The notes beneath the pieces were generated by a model. It was not told the origin of the DNA. It was given only the letters and a program-made list of their open reading frames with translations, and did not search any database. A stretch of 64,000 bases of DNA. Source: Enterococcus raffinosus. GTDB lineage: Bacteria; Bacillota; Bacilli; Lactobacillales; Enterococcaceae. Positions 23,276-32,257 of the stretch are shown here, piece by piece. The DNA lies in NCBI RefSeq assembly GCF_018917525.1, contig NZ_JAHLOS010000006.1, positions 92,383 to 156,382 of the forward strand, written 5' to 3'. How positions within the stretch are numbered: the stretch's first letter is position 1; each line of letters begins with the position of its first letter. The translations under genes were made by a program, and so were the position numbers.

Positions 23276-23693
23276 ATTCATCTTCTGCATCCGATTCTTG
23301 ATTGAGCAAATACGTATTAACATAAAGCATTTGTTCTCGTCCCTCAGAGAGAGCCTTTTCTAAAAAGTTGGCATCAATGTATTCATCAGATAATCCTAAT
23401 AAAACAGTCATAATCACTGGCAAATTCATCCCGGTAATCAGGTGGATATGCGGATGTGCCAGATAAGGAACAAATGCTTGATTTACCGATCCGCCGAGCA
23501 AATCAGTAAAGATGAGTGCTTCATCCTCAGCCGCCAAGTCATTTAGCACGGCGCCAATTTCTTCCTCAACTGGAACATTCTGCGTATAGGCATTAATGAC
23601 AATAATCTCGGCTGTGTTTGGCATGATGAACCTTACCGTTTCCTCTAGTCCTTTTGCAAAATTTAAATGACTGGCAAAAATGATTTTTCTCAT
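23274..23693 (-). CDS. PTS mannose-class EIIA component
   Basis: The 139-residue cytoplasmic phosphocarrier has His9 in FASHLNFAKGL as the phosphorylation site, the LIFTDLLGGSVNQAF strand-loop and the ITGMNLPVIMTVLL strand of the family. It accepts phosphate from HPr and passes it to the EIIB encoded at 29060. It is the last gene of an operon that begins with EIIB, IIC and IID and then continues with a glycosidase and the repressor. AAGGAGG lies before the ATG and the start overlaps the repressor stop by 4 bases. Confidence 0.92.
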   Translation of the reverse strand: MRKIIFASHLNFAKGLEETVRFIMPNTAEIIVINAYTQNVPVEEEIGAVLNDLAAEDEALIFTDLLGGSVNQAFVPYLAHPHIHLITGMNLPVIMTVLLGLSDEYIDANFLEKALSEGREQMLYVNTYLLNQESDAEDE

Positions 23694-24727
23694 GACTCCT
23701 CCTTTTCTTCGCTAGTATTAGTAATATCTTTAACAGATTCGCGTTCGATCAATTCTCCATCAACACTGGTATACTGCCCGGCAAAAGTCTCAGAAATATT
23801 AGCGATCAACTTATTGATTGCGATCGAACCTTTTTCGATATGATCAATCCGAACAGTGGTCAGCGGCGGCTCAACTAATGAAGCAAAGATGATATCATCC
23901 ATACCGACTACGGATAAATCGATTGCTTGTTCTTTTAAAAATTTGATCAGCTCGATTGCTAATAAGTCTTCTGAAACAACGACAGCTGTCAACGCTTTGA
24001 GTTCATTTAGATAATCCGTAAATTCCACATTTTGAGATCGCTCGATTTTACACAGCTCAGAAAGATTGTTTTCCAGCATTGCTTTTTTATAACCACCATA
24101 CCGCTGCTCGTTAACACTAGGTTCATTTTCATCAAATCCTCGAGAAACAAAACCGATTTTTTTGTGTCCTTTTTCAATTAAGTACCTTGTTGCTGCTGCT
24201 TCTAATTCCGTATCTTCAGTATTTACAAACATAGTATTGGGATTTGATAAAGCCTTTCGCAAATCAGGCCCATCCAAGACTGTATCAATATAAACAACGG
24301 GAACCTCTAGCAATTCATCAATTTCTTTAAACATTCCAGAAGGTACCCCTACAATAACGAAACCAGCAAATTTCCAATTCGTTTGGATTTTGATTAAGTC
24401 TTCAGCAGTTTGAACATTATGAAACAGCACAAAGTAATCCTGACCTTTTGCCTCATATTCAACTCCAGCCAAAACTTCAGAAACGAAAGGATTCATAATG
24501 CTTTTACTATGGCGTTTAGAATAATAGATCAAGCCAATCAGCTTACTTGGGGCTTTAACTAATGAACGAGCATTTAAATTCGGTGTGTAGTTGTACTTTT
24601 TTATGATTGAATTTATCATAGAAAGCTTCTCTTTACTCACTCGGTGAGAACGGTTATTGATTACATTTGAAACAGTTGTAACCGAAACCCCTGCTTCTTC
24701 TGCGATTTGTTTTATTGTTACTTTCAT
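23690..24727 (-). CDS. LacI family transcriptional repressor
   Basis: The 345-residue regulator has an N-terminal LacI helix-turn-helix (TIKQIAEEAGVSVTTVSNVINNRSH), a hinge helix with LNARSLVKAPSKLIG, and a periplasmic-binding-like effector domain. The start MKVTIKQ at 24727 is chosen because AGGAAGG stands 8 nt upstream. It lies within the PTS-glycosidase operon and most probably represses it through the two palindromes at 29552-29569 and 29743-29760, which have the size and CG centre of LacI-type operators. The inducer is probably the phosphorylated sugar. Confidence 0.9.
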   Translation of the reverse strand: MKVTIKQIAEEAGVSVTTVSNVINNRSHRVSKEKLSMINSIIKKYNYTPNLNARSLVKAPSKLIGLIYYSKRHSKSIMNPFVSEVLAGVEYEAKGQDYFVLFHNVQTAEDLIKIQTNWKFAGFVIVGVPSGMFKEIDELLEVPVVYIDTVLDGPDLRKALSNPNTMFVNTEDTELEAAATRYLIEKGHKKIGFVSRGFDENEPSVNEQRYGGYKKAMLENNLSELCKIERSQNVEFTDYLNELKALTAVVVSEDLLAIELIKFLKEQAIDLSVVGMDDIIFASLVEPPLTTVRIDHIEKGSIAINKLIANISETFAGQYTSVDGELIERESVKDITNTSEEKEES

Positions 24728-24750
24728 CCCTTTTACCTTCCTAGTTTGCA

Positions 24751-26934
24751 TCATTCGATCAAATAACACATTTCCGTTAACATCGCCCGAATAGCTGGAT
24801 TTTCAAGCGTTTCTATATAACTTGAGAATTTTCTTGAATCAGAAAAAGCAGTTGGTAAGAAACGGAAAATTTCTTTTTTCGTATCATAACTCATCCTTGT
24901 ATTTTGCAATCGCTTTATAATTTCAGCTTCTACCAAAACATTTTGGTTAGCTTCAGCGTTATGAATGATTATCTCGATTTCTCTATCTAACGGAACGATC
25001 TTTTTTGGATCATTTACAGTATAAGTCAACTGTCTGTTTTTTTCATCATATTCAAAAATTGTTTCTGCAATATCCTCGCCTACGTGTTCAAACATGGAAT
25101 AGCGATTATTTTCACCAGGAAAAACATGAACAACCATTTTATTAGGTAAAGTCTCAGGATCTTCCATGTAATCTCCGCTTAAAGGAACGATTCCGCCTGC
25201 TTTAACAAAAACTGGAATGGAATTTATATCACGGCAAACTTTGATCTTTGTTCCACCTTGATATCTTAAGTCACTGAAGAAATCATACCATACCCCTTCA
25301 GGAAGCCAAACATCCTCTGTACTCATGTCAATATCAGCAATAGTCGGCGTAGTTATTGGTGCAACGAACATTTCACTGCCGAAAAGATATTGGTTTGGAA
25401 AATTATAAGCTTCTCTTTCATCTGGATATTGATAATACATGGGCTCGATCAAGGCCCGACCTGAAACACTGGTGTGATAATTTGCCGTATCAAGATAAGG
25501 GATTAACTTTCCACGCAACCGCATGAAATCGCTCATTGATCGCTCGATTTGTACCGGGAAATTCCAAGGCTCTTTGCCAACAAAAGGATTGTCATAGCTA
25601 TGCAAACGATTGATGGGGCTAAACACTCCGAACTGAAGCCATCTTAGTGACAACTCTGCATCATAGGAACCTTTATAATGCCCTCCAATATCGTGGCTCC
25701 ACCAAGTATAACCAATATTCGTAGCTGTTGCAGTAAAATACGGTTGGAAAGCTAAGGAATCCCAAGTAATTATCGAATCTCCTGAAAAGCCAAGGGGATA
25801 ACGATGGGAACCTGGCCCGGCGTATCGTGAAAGCAGCAAACCATCATTATGATTTCTTTTACCATTATCTAGAAAATGATAATGATTCAACGCCCATAAG
25901 GGTTCGATTTTTGATTTATCACGACTAGCCCCCTGTTGCCAATCCACCCACCAGAAATCGACTCCCTGATCTTCGATTGGGTGATGGACATCTTTGAAAT
26001 AGCTTTCTCTGAAGACTGGATTATCAAAATCAAAAATAGCTGGTTCTTCTGCATCTTGATCCAGCTTCATCCTTTCGGCTACAGCTGGATAGCTGTCCTC
26101 GAAAGCACGAATCCCTGCGGCTGGATGAACATTCAAGGTAACGTGTTTGCCTCTCTCATGAAGTTCTTTCAATAATTTTTCTGGGTCTGGAAACAAGTCT
26201 TTATTCCATGAATAACCAGTCCAGGCCGAACCAAAACGTACAGGGATATCAGTTTTGTGCCAGTCCATATCAATTACTGAAACACTGATTGGAATATCCT
26301 CCTTCTCAAAACGATCCATCAGTTGAAAATAACTTTCTTGGGTATATTTATAGTATCGGCTCCACCAGTTTCCTAACGCATATCTCGGAATCAAAGGAGT
26401 TTTTCCAGACAATCGATAGTAATCTTTTAACGCCTGACGATAATCACGCCCATAAGCAAAGTAATAGCTATCAACTGCCTGCTGATTACGAGGAATAAAT
26501 TCATCCTCAAAGAGAACAAAAGAATCCGTATCATCAATATAACTGAATCCATCCTTGCTTTGAATCCCTGTTTCTAATGGAACAGCACCATCAATACCGT
26601 CTAATGTTTCAGTTGTTCCCAGTAAATTATTTTTATCTTTTTCACCAAAGTGCCATCTCGAAAAATAGGTGCCGTAATTATATTTTGCATCAATATACAA
26701 ATTTGATGCCGTAAACTTTCCACCATCATAATAAAGATGAAAAGAATCCGTTTCGATTTCTATTAGATGGCCACCATTGTTTTCTTTAACTGTGTAGTCT
26801 ACTTCACCAAGATCTCGATTTTGAACAAATTGAGTTGGACGATCTTCAAACTTTCCTGTTTTTGAATATTCTAGACGGCATAGTTTATTAGTAATTATCG
26901 TAAAACGATAGTCTGCCCCTTGAACAACGTTCAT
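24751..26934 (-). CDS. Glycoside hydrolase family 31 protein
   Basis: The 727-residue cytoplasmic enzyme has no signal peptide. It has an N-terminal beta domain (about 1-170) and a TIM barrel with GNWWSRYYKY and SVSVIDMDWH. The probable nucleophile Asp is in FWWVDWQQG and the probable acid/base Asp in GFSGDS. A SHDIGGH motif follows and C-terminal beta domains close it. GH31 members are alpha-glucosidases, alpha-xylosidases and relatives. Inside a PTS operon it should split a disaccharide or its phosphate after uptake; which one is unknown. GGAGG precedes the ATG. Confidence 0.9.
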   Translation of the reverse strand: MNVVQGADYRFTIITNKLCRLEYSKTGKFEDRPTQFVQNRDLGEVDYTVKENNGGHLIEIETDSFHLYYDGGKFTASNLYIDAKYNYGTYFSRWHFGEKDKNNLLGTTETLDGIDGAVPLETGIQSKDGFSYIDDTDSFVLFEDEFIPRNQQAVDSYYFAYGRDYRQALKDYYRLSGKTPLIPRYALGNWWSRYYKYTQESYFQLMDRFEKEDIPISVSVIDMDWHKTDIPVRFGSAWTGYSWNKDLFPDPEKLLKELHERGKHVTLNVHPAAGIRAFEDSYPAVAERMKLDQDAEEPAIFDFDNPVFRESYFKDVHHPIEDQGVDFWWVDWQQGASRDKSKIEPLWALNHYHFLDNGKRNHNDGLLLSRYAGPGSHRYPLGFSGDSIITWDSLAFQPYFTATATNIGYTWWSHDIGGHYKGSYDAELSLRWLQFGVFSPINRLHSYDNPFVGKEPWNFPVQIERSMSDFMRLRGKLIPYLDTANYHTSVSGRALIEPMYYQYPDEREAYNFPNQYLFGSEMFVAPITTPTIADIDMSTEDVWLPEGVWYDFFSDLRYQGGTKIKVCRDINSIPVFVKAGGIVPLSGDYMEDPETLPNKMVVHVFPGENNRYSMFEHVGEDIAETIFEYDEKNRQLTYTVNDPKKIVPLDREIEIIIHNAEANQNVLVEAEIIKRLQNTRMSYDTKKEIFRFLPTAFSDSRKFSSYIETLENPAIRAMLTEMCYLIE

Positions 26935-27016
26935 GCTTCATCCTCCTTAAGCACCAAATCCTTAATGATTTGTGTTACTCCATTATGATCATTTAATTTG
27001 TAAGATAGTTAGTCGC

Positions 27017-27388
27017 TTACTTAACAGACGACATTGAATTTTCTAATACTGCGATATGCCAGACGTTTTGCTTCATTTTAAAATCGTTTACTTGATCCCC
27101 AACTGCTAGTAAATTCCCCGTGAGAACACTTAATATTTTGCGATCTGCTTGATTGCTTCATAATTATAGATGCCTTGATTGGCACCTTCAAAAAGTATTT
27201 ATTTGTTTGAACATCGAAAATTTTTCTAATCCCATAGCATTTAAAGTAAAGACGGTCTGAGCAATTGCTCCCTTAACTCCCTTGGTGGAAGCCTTTAGAA
27301 TGGCACGGATATTTTATGGAGAAACCCAATCTTTTAAATTTGATAGCGCACCCTTTAGATCAATCCCGATTAATTCAATTACATTCAT
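27017..27388 (-). pseudogene. Decayed Cof-type HAD hydrolase gene
   Basis: On the minus strand the ATG at 27388 opens MNVIELIGIDLKGALSN, matching the Cof-type start (IGIDLDGTLL) with the catalytic second Asp lost. It stops after 24 codons. A second frame then gives IRAILKASTKGVKG. The far end gives AVGDQVNDFKMK followed by an NSMSSVK ending, the conserved C-terminal Asp motif of the family. The whole remnant is about 370 bp instead of about 800, so it has frameshifts, a stop and a deletion. It lies between PTS IID and the GH31 gene and was probably once the operon's sugar-phosphate phosphatase. Confidence 0.8.
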
Positions 27389-27390
27389 TT

Positions 27391-28224
27391 TTACGCTGGT
27401 TTCAAAATTCCGAAAAACGCTCCCAGCATTGAAACTGCAATCAGCAACACGATGATTTTTGTAGTTGTCCATTTTTTATTGCCAATCAATTTATAAACCA
27501 TGATTGTTAACAAAACCGGCAGCAGTGCGGGCATAATCTTATCTAACACATCTGTCTGAAGTGGGAGTTTTACCGCACCTGTCTTAAAGGTCAAGCCTGT
27601 TTGAACTTTGACCGCTGTTGAGATTAAAGCACCTACGACAGTTAAGCCCATTACCGAAGCCGCTTCAGTAAAAATCGTCAGTTTTTCACCCAAGGTAGTC
27701 ACCAGTTTTACTCCAGATGAGTATCCTAGATCCCAAAGTTTTAATTTTACAAAAGCAAAAATCAGATTGAATACTAACCAAATAACTGCACCGATAGGGT
27801 TGCCTTCCAGTGCCATATAGCCAGAGATCGACCCTAAAATAGTTGGAATCAAGATCCAGATCAAGGTATCTCCAATACCGGCAAAGGGACCCATTAAGGA
27901 AGTTTTTAATGATTGAACTGAATCAATGGATTTTCCGCCATCTCGTTCCTCGATGGCTAAGCTGGCACCTAAAATAATATTAGCCATCGCCGTTGTAGTA
28001 TTAAAATATTTAAAATGATTATTTAAAGATTCGATGTATTCGAGATCATTTGGATAAATCTTTCGTAAAGCTTTGTTGAGTGAAAAAACGACAGCCGGTC
28101 CTTGCTGTGTTTCGTAATTGAAGTTGTTAACCCCCATAAACATATAACGCAGCGCGGCCTTGTGACGGTCTCTTTTTGTCAGAATCGATTCATTCGATTG
28201 GTTTCCTTTAATATTATTCATCAT
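27391..28224 (-). CDS. PTS mannose-class EIID component
   Basis: The 277-residue membrane protein has the IID features: RYMFMGVNNFNYETQQGPAVVFSL near the start, SLKTSLMGPFAGIGDTLIW in the middle, and a C-terminal hydrophobic region. With IIC it forms the sugar-transporting channel. The start at 28224 is chosen because GGAAGG lies 8 nt upstream; it overlaps the IIC stop by 11 bases. Confidence 0.92.
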   Translation of the reverse strand: MMNNIKGNQSNESILTKRDRHKAALRYMFMGVNNFNYETQQGPAVVFSLNKALRKIYPNDLEYIESLNNHFKYFNTTTAMANIILGASLAIEERDGGKSIDSVQSLKTSLMGPFAGIGDTLIWILIPTILGSISGYMALEGNPIGAVIWLVFNLIFAFVKLKLWDLGYSSGVKLVTTLGEKLTIFTEAASVMGLTVVGALISTAVKVQTGLTFKTGAVKLPLQTDVLDKIMPALLPVLLTIMVYKLIGNKKWTTTKIIVLLIAVSMLGAFFGILKPA

Positions 28225-29005
28225 AGTCATCGCCTTCCATCTGGGTATTAAGCATTCCATTGGATACAGTTGTCGCTTTATTCAGTTCTATATTAAAAAT
28301 GAAATATGCTGCACTAAAACCCAATAGACCGATTGCTAGAACAGGCAAATTCAAATACGCTGAAAAGACAAAACCTACAACTAAAAAGGTCAGATATTTT
28401 TTTGCCGGCATGTAATGAAGTAACAAAGCGACTCCGACCACAGGGAGCATCCCGCCGGCGATATTTAGTCCCTCCGTCATCCATTTTGGAATAACCTCTA
28501 AAATAAGTTCAACAGCATCTGTCCCGAAAAATACCATGAGTGTAGTTGGTATAATTTGTTTTAAAGCAAAACAGATAGGGCCAACACACAACCATAAGTT
28601 CATTTTTCTGAATTGTCCTGCGTTCGCAGCTTCTTTTGCTTTCATCGCAAAGACCGTGTTAACCATTTTCACTAACACATCCAATTGGATCGCCAGCATT
28701 CCTACTGGGAGGCCAACCGCTAATGCGGCACCTGTTCCAACACCAGCTCGCACTGCTACGAAAGTTCCGATAATTGTAGCTAATCCATAATCTGGAACCG
28801 ATGATCCACCTAGTCCGGCGACTCCAAGATTCATCAATTGAAATGTCCCTGCTATGATCATCGCTGTTTGCATATCACCCATAATCAAACCTGCAAACAA
28901 ACCAACAATCGCAGGAAAACCAGTCATCACAGCGATTCCTTGAACATCTAACGTCATAACAACCGCCAATAGTATAATCAAAATATTTTGTAATAAATCC
29001 GGCAT
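28214..29005 (-). CDS. PTS mannose-class EIIC component
   Basis: The 263-residue polytopic membrane protein has the IIC sequence pattern: TGFPAIVGLFAGLIMGDMQTAMIIAGTFQLMNLGVAGLGGS near the N-terminus and RAGVGTGAALAVGLPVG. It carries the main sugar-binding site of the transporter. GAGGAAG precedes the ATG. The 54-bp gap to IIB contains nothing distinctive. Confidence 0.92.
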   Translation of the reverse strand: MPDLLQNILIILLAVVMTLDVQGIAVMTGFPAIVGLFAGLIMGDMQTAMIIAGTFQLMNLGVAGLGGSSVPDYGLATIIGTFVAVRAGVGTGAALAVGLPVGMLAIQLDVLVKMVNTVFAMKAKEAANAGQFRKMNLWLCVGPICFALKQIIPTTLMVFFGTDAVELILEVIPKWMTEGLNIAGGMLPVVGVALLLHYMPAKKYLTFLVVGFVFSAYLNLPVLAIGLLGFSAAYFIFNIELNKATTVSNGMLNTQMEGDDYDE

Positions 29006-29059
29006 TTTTAACTTCCTCTCTTTTCGTTTATATCCTTATAAAGAAGCGTTTTCAATTTC

Positions 29060-29530
29060 TTAATTAGAATTATATGGTTCATCTTGATCATCAGGTACGT
29101 ATTTAATAAATACAGGAACTCCTAGACTTTTGAGTTTTTCAATATCTGTCTTTTCTTGGTCCGTTAATGAAATGAATTTTGAAATTTTTTCTTTTCCTTC
29201 AGCATCAAACATGATTCCTAAATCGACTCGCGGAATCTCAATTCCGGCTTCAATAAATTTAATTAAAATATCTGGTTCTCTAACAATCAGAAAAACTTTT
29301 TGGTTATCGTAATTTCCATTTTTAAAATTATGAATCGCCTTTTCTGTATCAATGATACTCATTCCAGTTCCAGTCGGTTTAGATAAGCGCATCGCAGCTT
29401 TTTGTACCTCGTCTTGGCTGACTAAATCATCAACAACCATATATCGCTTAGGTTGGATGTGTGCAAACCATTGATTAACAACAATTCCGTGAATCATCCT
29501 CTGATCAATTCGAGCAACAGCAATCGGCAT
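29060..29530 (-). CDS. PTS mannose-class EIIB component
   Basis: The 156-residue cytoplasmic protein has His14 in RIDQRMIHGIVVNQW as the phosphorylation site and the KPTGTGMSIIDTEKAI segment typical of IIB. It phosphorylates the incoming sugar. It is the first gene of the operon, directly behind the promoter and the proximal LacI-type operator. GGAGG lies before the ATG. The acidic tail (DDQDEPYNSN) is longer than in most members. Confidence 0.92.
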   Translation of the reverse strand: MPIAVARIDQRMIHGIVVNQWFAHIQPKRYMVVDDLVSQDEVQKAAMRLSKPTGTGMSIIDTEKAIHNFKNGNYDNQKVFLIVREPDILIKFIEAGIEIPRVDLGIMFDAEGKEKISKFISLTDQEKTDIEKLKSLGVPVFIKYVPDDQDEPYNSN

Positions 29531-29551
29531 AACAATTCCTCCTTAATTTTT

Positions 29552-29569
29552 AAGTTTAACGTTAAACTT
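29552..29569. promoter_or_regulatory. Proximal LacI-type operator
   Basis: AAGTTTAACGTTAAACTT is an 18-bp perfect palindrome with a central CG. It lies just downstream of the -10 box, where a bound repressor would block transcription of the PTS operon. Confidence 0.8.
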
Positions 29570-29581
29570 GAATATGAACTT

Positions 29582-29610
29582 ATTATAGAATATGAAAGCC
29601 CTTTTATCAA
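29582..29610 (-). promoter_or_regulatory. Promoter of the PTS-GH31-LacI operon
   Basis: On the minus strand TTGATA (29610-29605) and TATAAT (29587-29582) are exactly 17 bp apart. A catabolite-element-like sequence (TGAAAGCCCTTTTATCA, 29593-29609) overlaps the spacer and -35 but deviates from consensus at its centre. Confidence 0.8.
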
Positions 29611-29742
29611 GAGGTTTTTTTATTTTTCTAAAATAAGCTTAAATCCGCTGATATATCAGTATTTACATCAAGAGGATTTAATGTTTTAAGCGAAAATATT
29701 CTTAAACAAATGGATTTATTCAAATTGTAAAATTCAAAATCT

Positions 29743-29760
29743 AAGTTTAACGTAAAACTT
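29743..29760. promoter_or_regulatory. Distal LacI-type operator
   Basis: AAGTTTAACGTAAAACTT matches the proximal operator at 17 of 18 bases. The centre-to-centre distance is 191 bp, and the two flank the promoter, an arrangement suited to DNA looping. Confidence 0.7.
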
Positions 29761-29780
29761 GGATTATTAGGAATTCTGAG

Positions 29781-29822
29781 CAAAAAAAATAATATCCATC
29801 AATCTTAATGACTGATGGATAC
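29781..29822 (-). terminator. Terminator of nox
   Basis: TATCCATCA (29793-29801) and TGATGGATA (29813-29821) form a 9-bp stem. On the minus strand it is followed by a long T-rich run. Confidence 0.8.
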
Positions 29823-29827
29823 TATTT

Positions 29828-31159
29828 TTATTCTGCGCTTAATGCGGCCATTGTGATGTAATTGTATGGCTGATTAAAGTGTGGCAAGAAGAAAATATCT
29901 AATAGTTTCAGCTTATCGATGGTTACTTGCTCTTCAATAGCAAGTGAGAACATATGGATCACACCTGAGATATCTTCTGTTGATGATAATTGTGCACCAA
30001 CTACACGACGAGAGCTTTCTTCATAGACAATCCGTATTTTAACTTTTGCATTTTGTTTCATAAAACCTGGCCGCTGCAGATCTTCAAAGTCTGTATACTT
30101 CACAGCAATGCCATTTTTAGCCGCTGCTTCTACTGACAAGCCCGTTGAAACCATATGCAAGCCGAAAATCGAGATTCCATTTGAGCCCTGTACACCAGTC
30201 GATTCTAGCGCCACACCTCCAACATTGTACCCCGCCACAATACCTGAACGTACAGCGTTGGTTGCTAGTGCGATATAGGTCGTATCTTGTAGGGCATTGG
30301 AATAAATCGTTGCGCAATCACCTACAGCATAGACATTCGGATCGCTAGTTTGCTGGTGAAGGTCAACCAAATAAGCACCGTTTTTAAATAGTTCTAAATG
30401 GTCTTTACCCAGTTCGTTATTTGGTAAGAAGCCGATCGCATTGATCACTAGGTCAACACTATATTCACCTTTATCTGTTACGATTGATTCAACTTTTACT
30501 TCGCCTTTATATTCTTTAGCTAATTCCCCAAAGTGCAGGTCAATTCCGTGCTCGCTTAAAATCGTATCCATATCATCAGTAAACCATTTATCATAATAAC
30601 TCGGTAATGAGCGCTCCATCGCATCAAAAAGTAATACATTTTTACCGCGACGCTTAGCTGCCTCAGCTATTTCTACACCGATATAGCCTGCCCCGATTAC
30701 TGCAACATTTTGAATATTATCTGCGCTTAAAATTTCATCAACAGCTTTTCCGTCTTGGAAACGTTTTAAGAAATGTATATTTTCTAAATCACGTCCAGGA
30801 ACTTTGGGAGAAATTGGTACGGAGCCGGTTGCCAAAATCAATTTATCGTAGTCTTCAACAAAGGTTTCACCAGATTTTGCTACGCAATGCACCTCTTTTT
30901 TATCATAGTCAATTCGATCGACAGTTGTTTCTATTGAGATTCGAGCGCCTTTACTTTCGAAATCTTCACGTTTTGTATAAAATAAGCCCTCATAAGAATC
31001 AATTTGACGTCCTACCCACAGTGCTGTTCCACAACCTAAATAGCTAAGATTGTTGTTTCGGTCAATCATTACTACTTCTTGATCTGGAAAATTATCCAAA
31101 AGTGTGTTTGCTGCTGCAATTCCAGCATGATTTGTACCTACAATTACTGTTTTTGTCAT
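29828..31159 (-). CDS. nox: NADH oxidase (Nox, CoA-disulfide reductase family)
   Basis: The 443-residue flavoprotein has an FAD-binding start (VIVGTNHAGIAAANTLL, with His11), the redox-active Cys43 in NLSYLGCGTAL, and an NADH-binding motif VAVIGAGYIGVEIAEAAKRRGK. The FAD motif VYAVGDCATIYS and a C-terminal dimerisation domain complete it. Enterococcal and streptococcal enzymes with this single Cys reduce oxygen fully to water, regenerating NAD+ and removing oxygen. AGGAGG precedes the ATG. It is monocistronic, with a cre-like and a weak Rex-like sequence upstream. Confidence 0.93.
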   Translation of the reverse strand: MTKTVIVGTNHAGIAAANTLLDNFPDQEVVMIDRNNNLSYLGCGTALWVGRQIDSYEGLFYTKREDFESKGARISIETTVDRIDYDKKEVHCVAKSGETFVEDYDKLILATGSVPISPKVPGRDLENIHFLKRFQDGKAVDEILSADNIQNVAVIGAGYIGVEIAEAAKRRGKNVLLFDAMERSLPSYYDKWFTDDMDTILSEHGIDLHFGELAKEYKGEVKVESIVTDKGEYSVDLVINAIGFLPNNELGKDHLELFKNGAYLVDLHQQTSDPNVYAVGDCATIYSNALQDTTYIALATNAVRSGIVAGYNVGGVALESTGVQGSNGISIFGLHMVSTGLSVEAAAKNGIAVKYTDFEDLQRPGFMKQNAKVKIRIVYEESSRRVVGAQLSSTEDISGVIHMFSLAIEEQVTIDKLKLLDIFFLPHFNQPYNYITMAALSAE

Positions 31160-31179
31160 TCATTCTACCTCCTAATTTT

Positions 31180-31260
31180 TGAAAGCATTTACATTACAAT
31201 TATGATTGTAACATACTTCACGAATGGCATTTAAAAAAATGCAAATAATTTAAAATAATT
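31180..31260 (-). promoter_or_regulatory. nox upstream region: -10 box, Rex-like dyad and cre-like site
   Basis: On the minus strand a TACAAT box lies about 50 bp before the nox start and is overlapped by TCGTGAA-4-GTTACAA. This resembles the redox-repressor Rex site (TTGTGAA-4-TTCACAA) with three mismatches. Downstream, TGTAAATGCTTTCA (31193-31180) matches the catabolite element with one mismatch. All are candidates only. The remaining divergent spacer to 31484 shows nothing clear. Confidence 0.4.
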
Positions 31261-31484
31261 TTCAAAAAGGTATTAATATTGATTTGAACAGCTAAATCGT
31301 CTTTTTAACAACAGAAATACTTTCTTAGAGGAAATACGTTTTTACTCTTTCTATACTCTAAAGTAAGAAACAGGTACATCTATTAGATTTTTGGAATTGC
31401 GTTTTCTCTTTTAAAGCTTTAAACCAAGATTCATAGTAAAATGAGAGTGAAATCTTTTTATCTGAAAGAAATGAGGCGAAATAG

Positions 31485-32156
31485 ATGGAGACTGGCTTGG
31501 AAAAGCACCACCTTGATTTACTGGACAGGTATGGTTTATTAGATCACCAATCTGTTTGTAGAGTTCAACAATTCGATTCAGGAGAAACCATTTTTGCTCA
31601 AGGTGTGGAGTATAAATATATTATGATCGTTGTTTCTGGAAAAGCAAAGGTGTGTACTAGTGCTCCTAGTGGAAAGGATTTGGTCTTAGCCTATTATCTT
31701 TCTAGCGGATTGATTGGTGATGTTGAACTGATGTCCGATACCACTTACGCGACCGCATCGGTTATCACTCTTTCAGCCTTTGAGTGTATTATTGTTCCCT
31801 TTCAAGACAATCAAGATTCGATGTTTAAAAATCTGACTTTTATGACTACACTAGCAAAAGGACTGTCAGAAAACCTGATCAGCAGTTCTTACAACTACAC
31901 TTCGAATGCTCTTTATTCTGGAGAGCAGCGTCTTTGTACTTATATTTTACAAGGGGCCTATAAAAATTACTTCTTTGATAATTTGACTGATGTGGCCGCC
32001 ACGATTGGGATTAGCTATCGTCATTTGCTTCGTCTGTTGAATAAACTATGTGATGACGCTATTTTAAAACGGGAAAAACGCAGATTTCAAATACTCGATA
32101 AAGAACAGCTTGTTCAGCGCTCATCAGAAGCGGAATATTTTACAAAGAATCACTGA
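31485..32156 (+). CDS. Crp/Fnr family regulator (YeiL-like)
   Basis: The 223-residue protein has an N-terminal cyclic-nucleotide-binding-like beta barrel (about 15-120; FDSGETIFAQGVEYKYIMIVVSGKAKV). A dimer helix follows, then a C-terminal helix-turn-helix (about 165-210; LTDVAATIGISYRHLLRLLNKL). Cysteines 21, 52 and 88 do not form an FNR cluster pattern. GAGGCG precedes the ATG. It is divergent from nox and may control it, though no FNR-type site was found between them. Confidence 0.85.
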   Translation: METGLEKHHLDLLDRYGLLDHQSVCRVQQFDSGETIFAQGVEYKYIMIVVSGKAKVCTSAPSGKDLVLAYYLSSGLIGDVELMSDTTYATASVITLSAFECIIVPFQDNQDSMFKNLTFMTTLAKGLSENLISSSYNYTSNALYSGEQRLCTYILQGAYKNYFFDNLTDVAATIGISYRHLLRLLNKLCDDAILKREKRRFQILDKEQLVQRSSEAEYFTKNH

Positions 32157-32162
32157 TAAAAA

Positions 32163-32210
32163 AAATAAGCCATTCGTCTCTCCTGTTATGAGTCGAATGG
32201 CTTATTCACT
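32163..32210. terminator. Hairpin between the Crp/Fnr gene and the SRPBCC gene
   Basis: AATAAGCCATTCG (32163-32175) and CGAATGGCTTATT (32193-32205) form a perfect 13-bp stem. T-runs are short on both sides. It lies between convergent genes. Confidence 0.65.
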
Positions 32211-32257
32211 ACTGTCTTTCAGTAATTTATTGCGAGCTATTCTTCAAAAAACATTGC

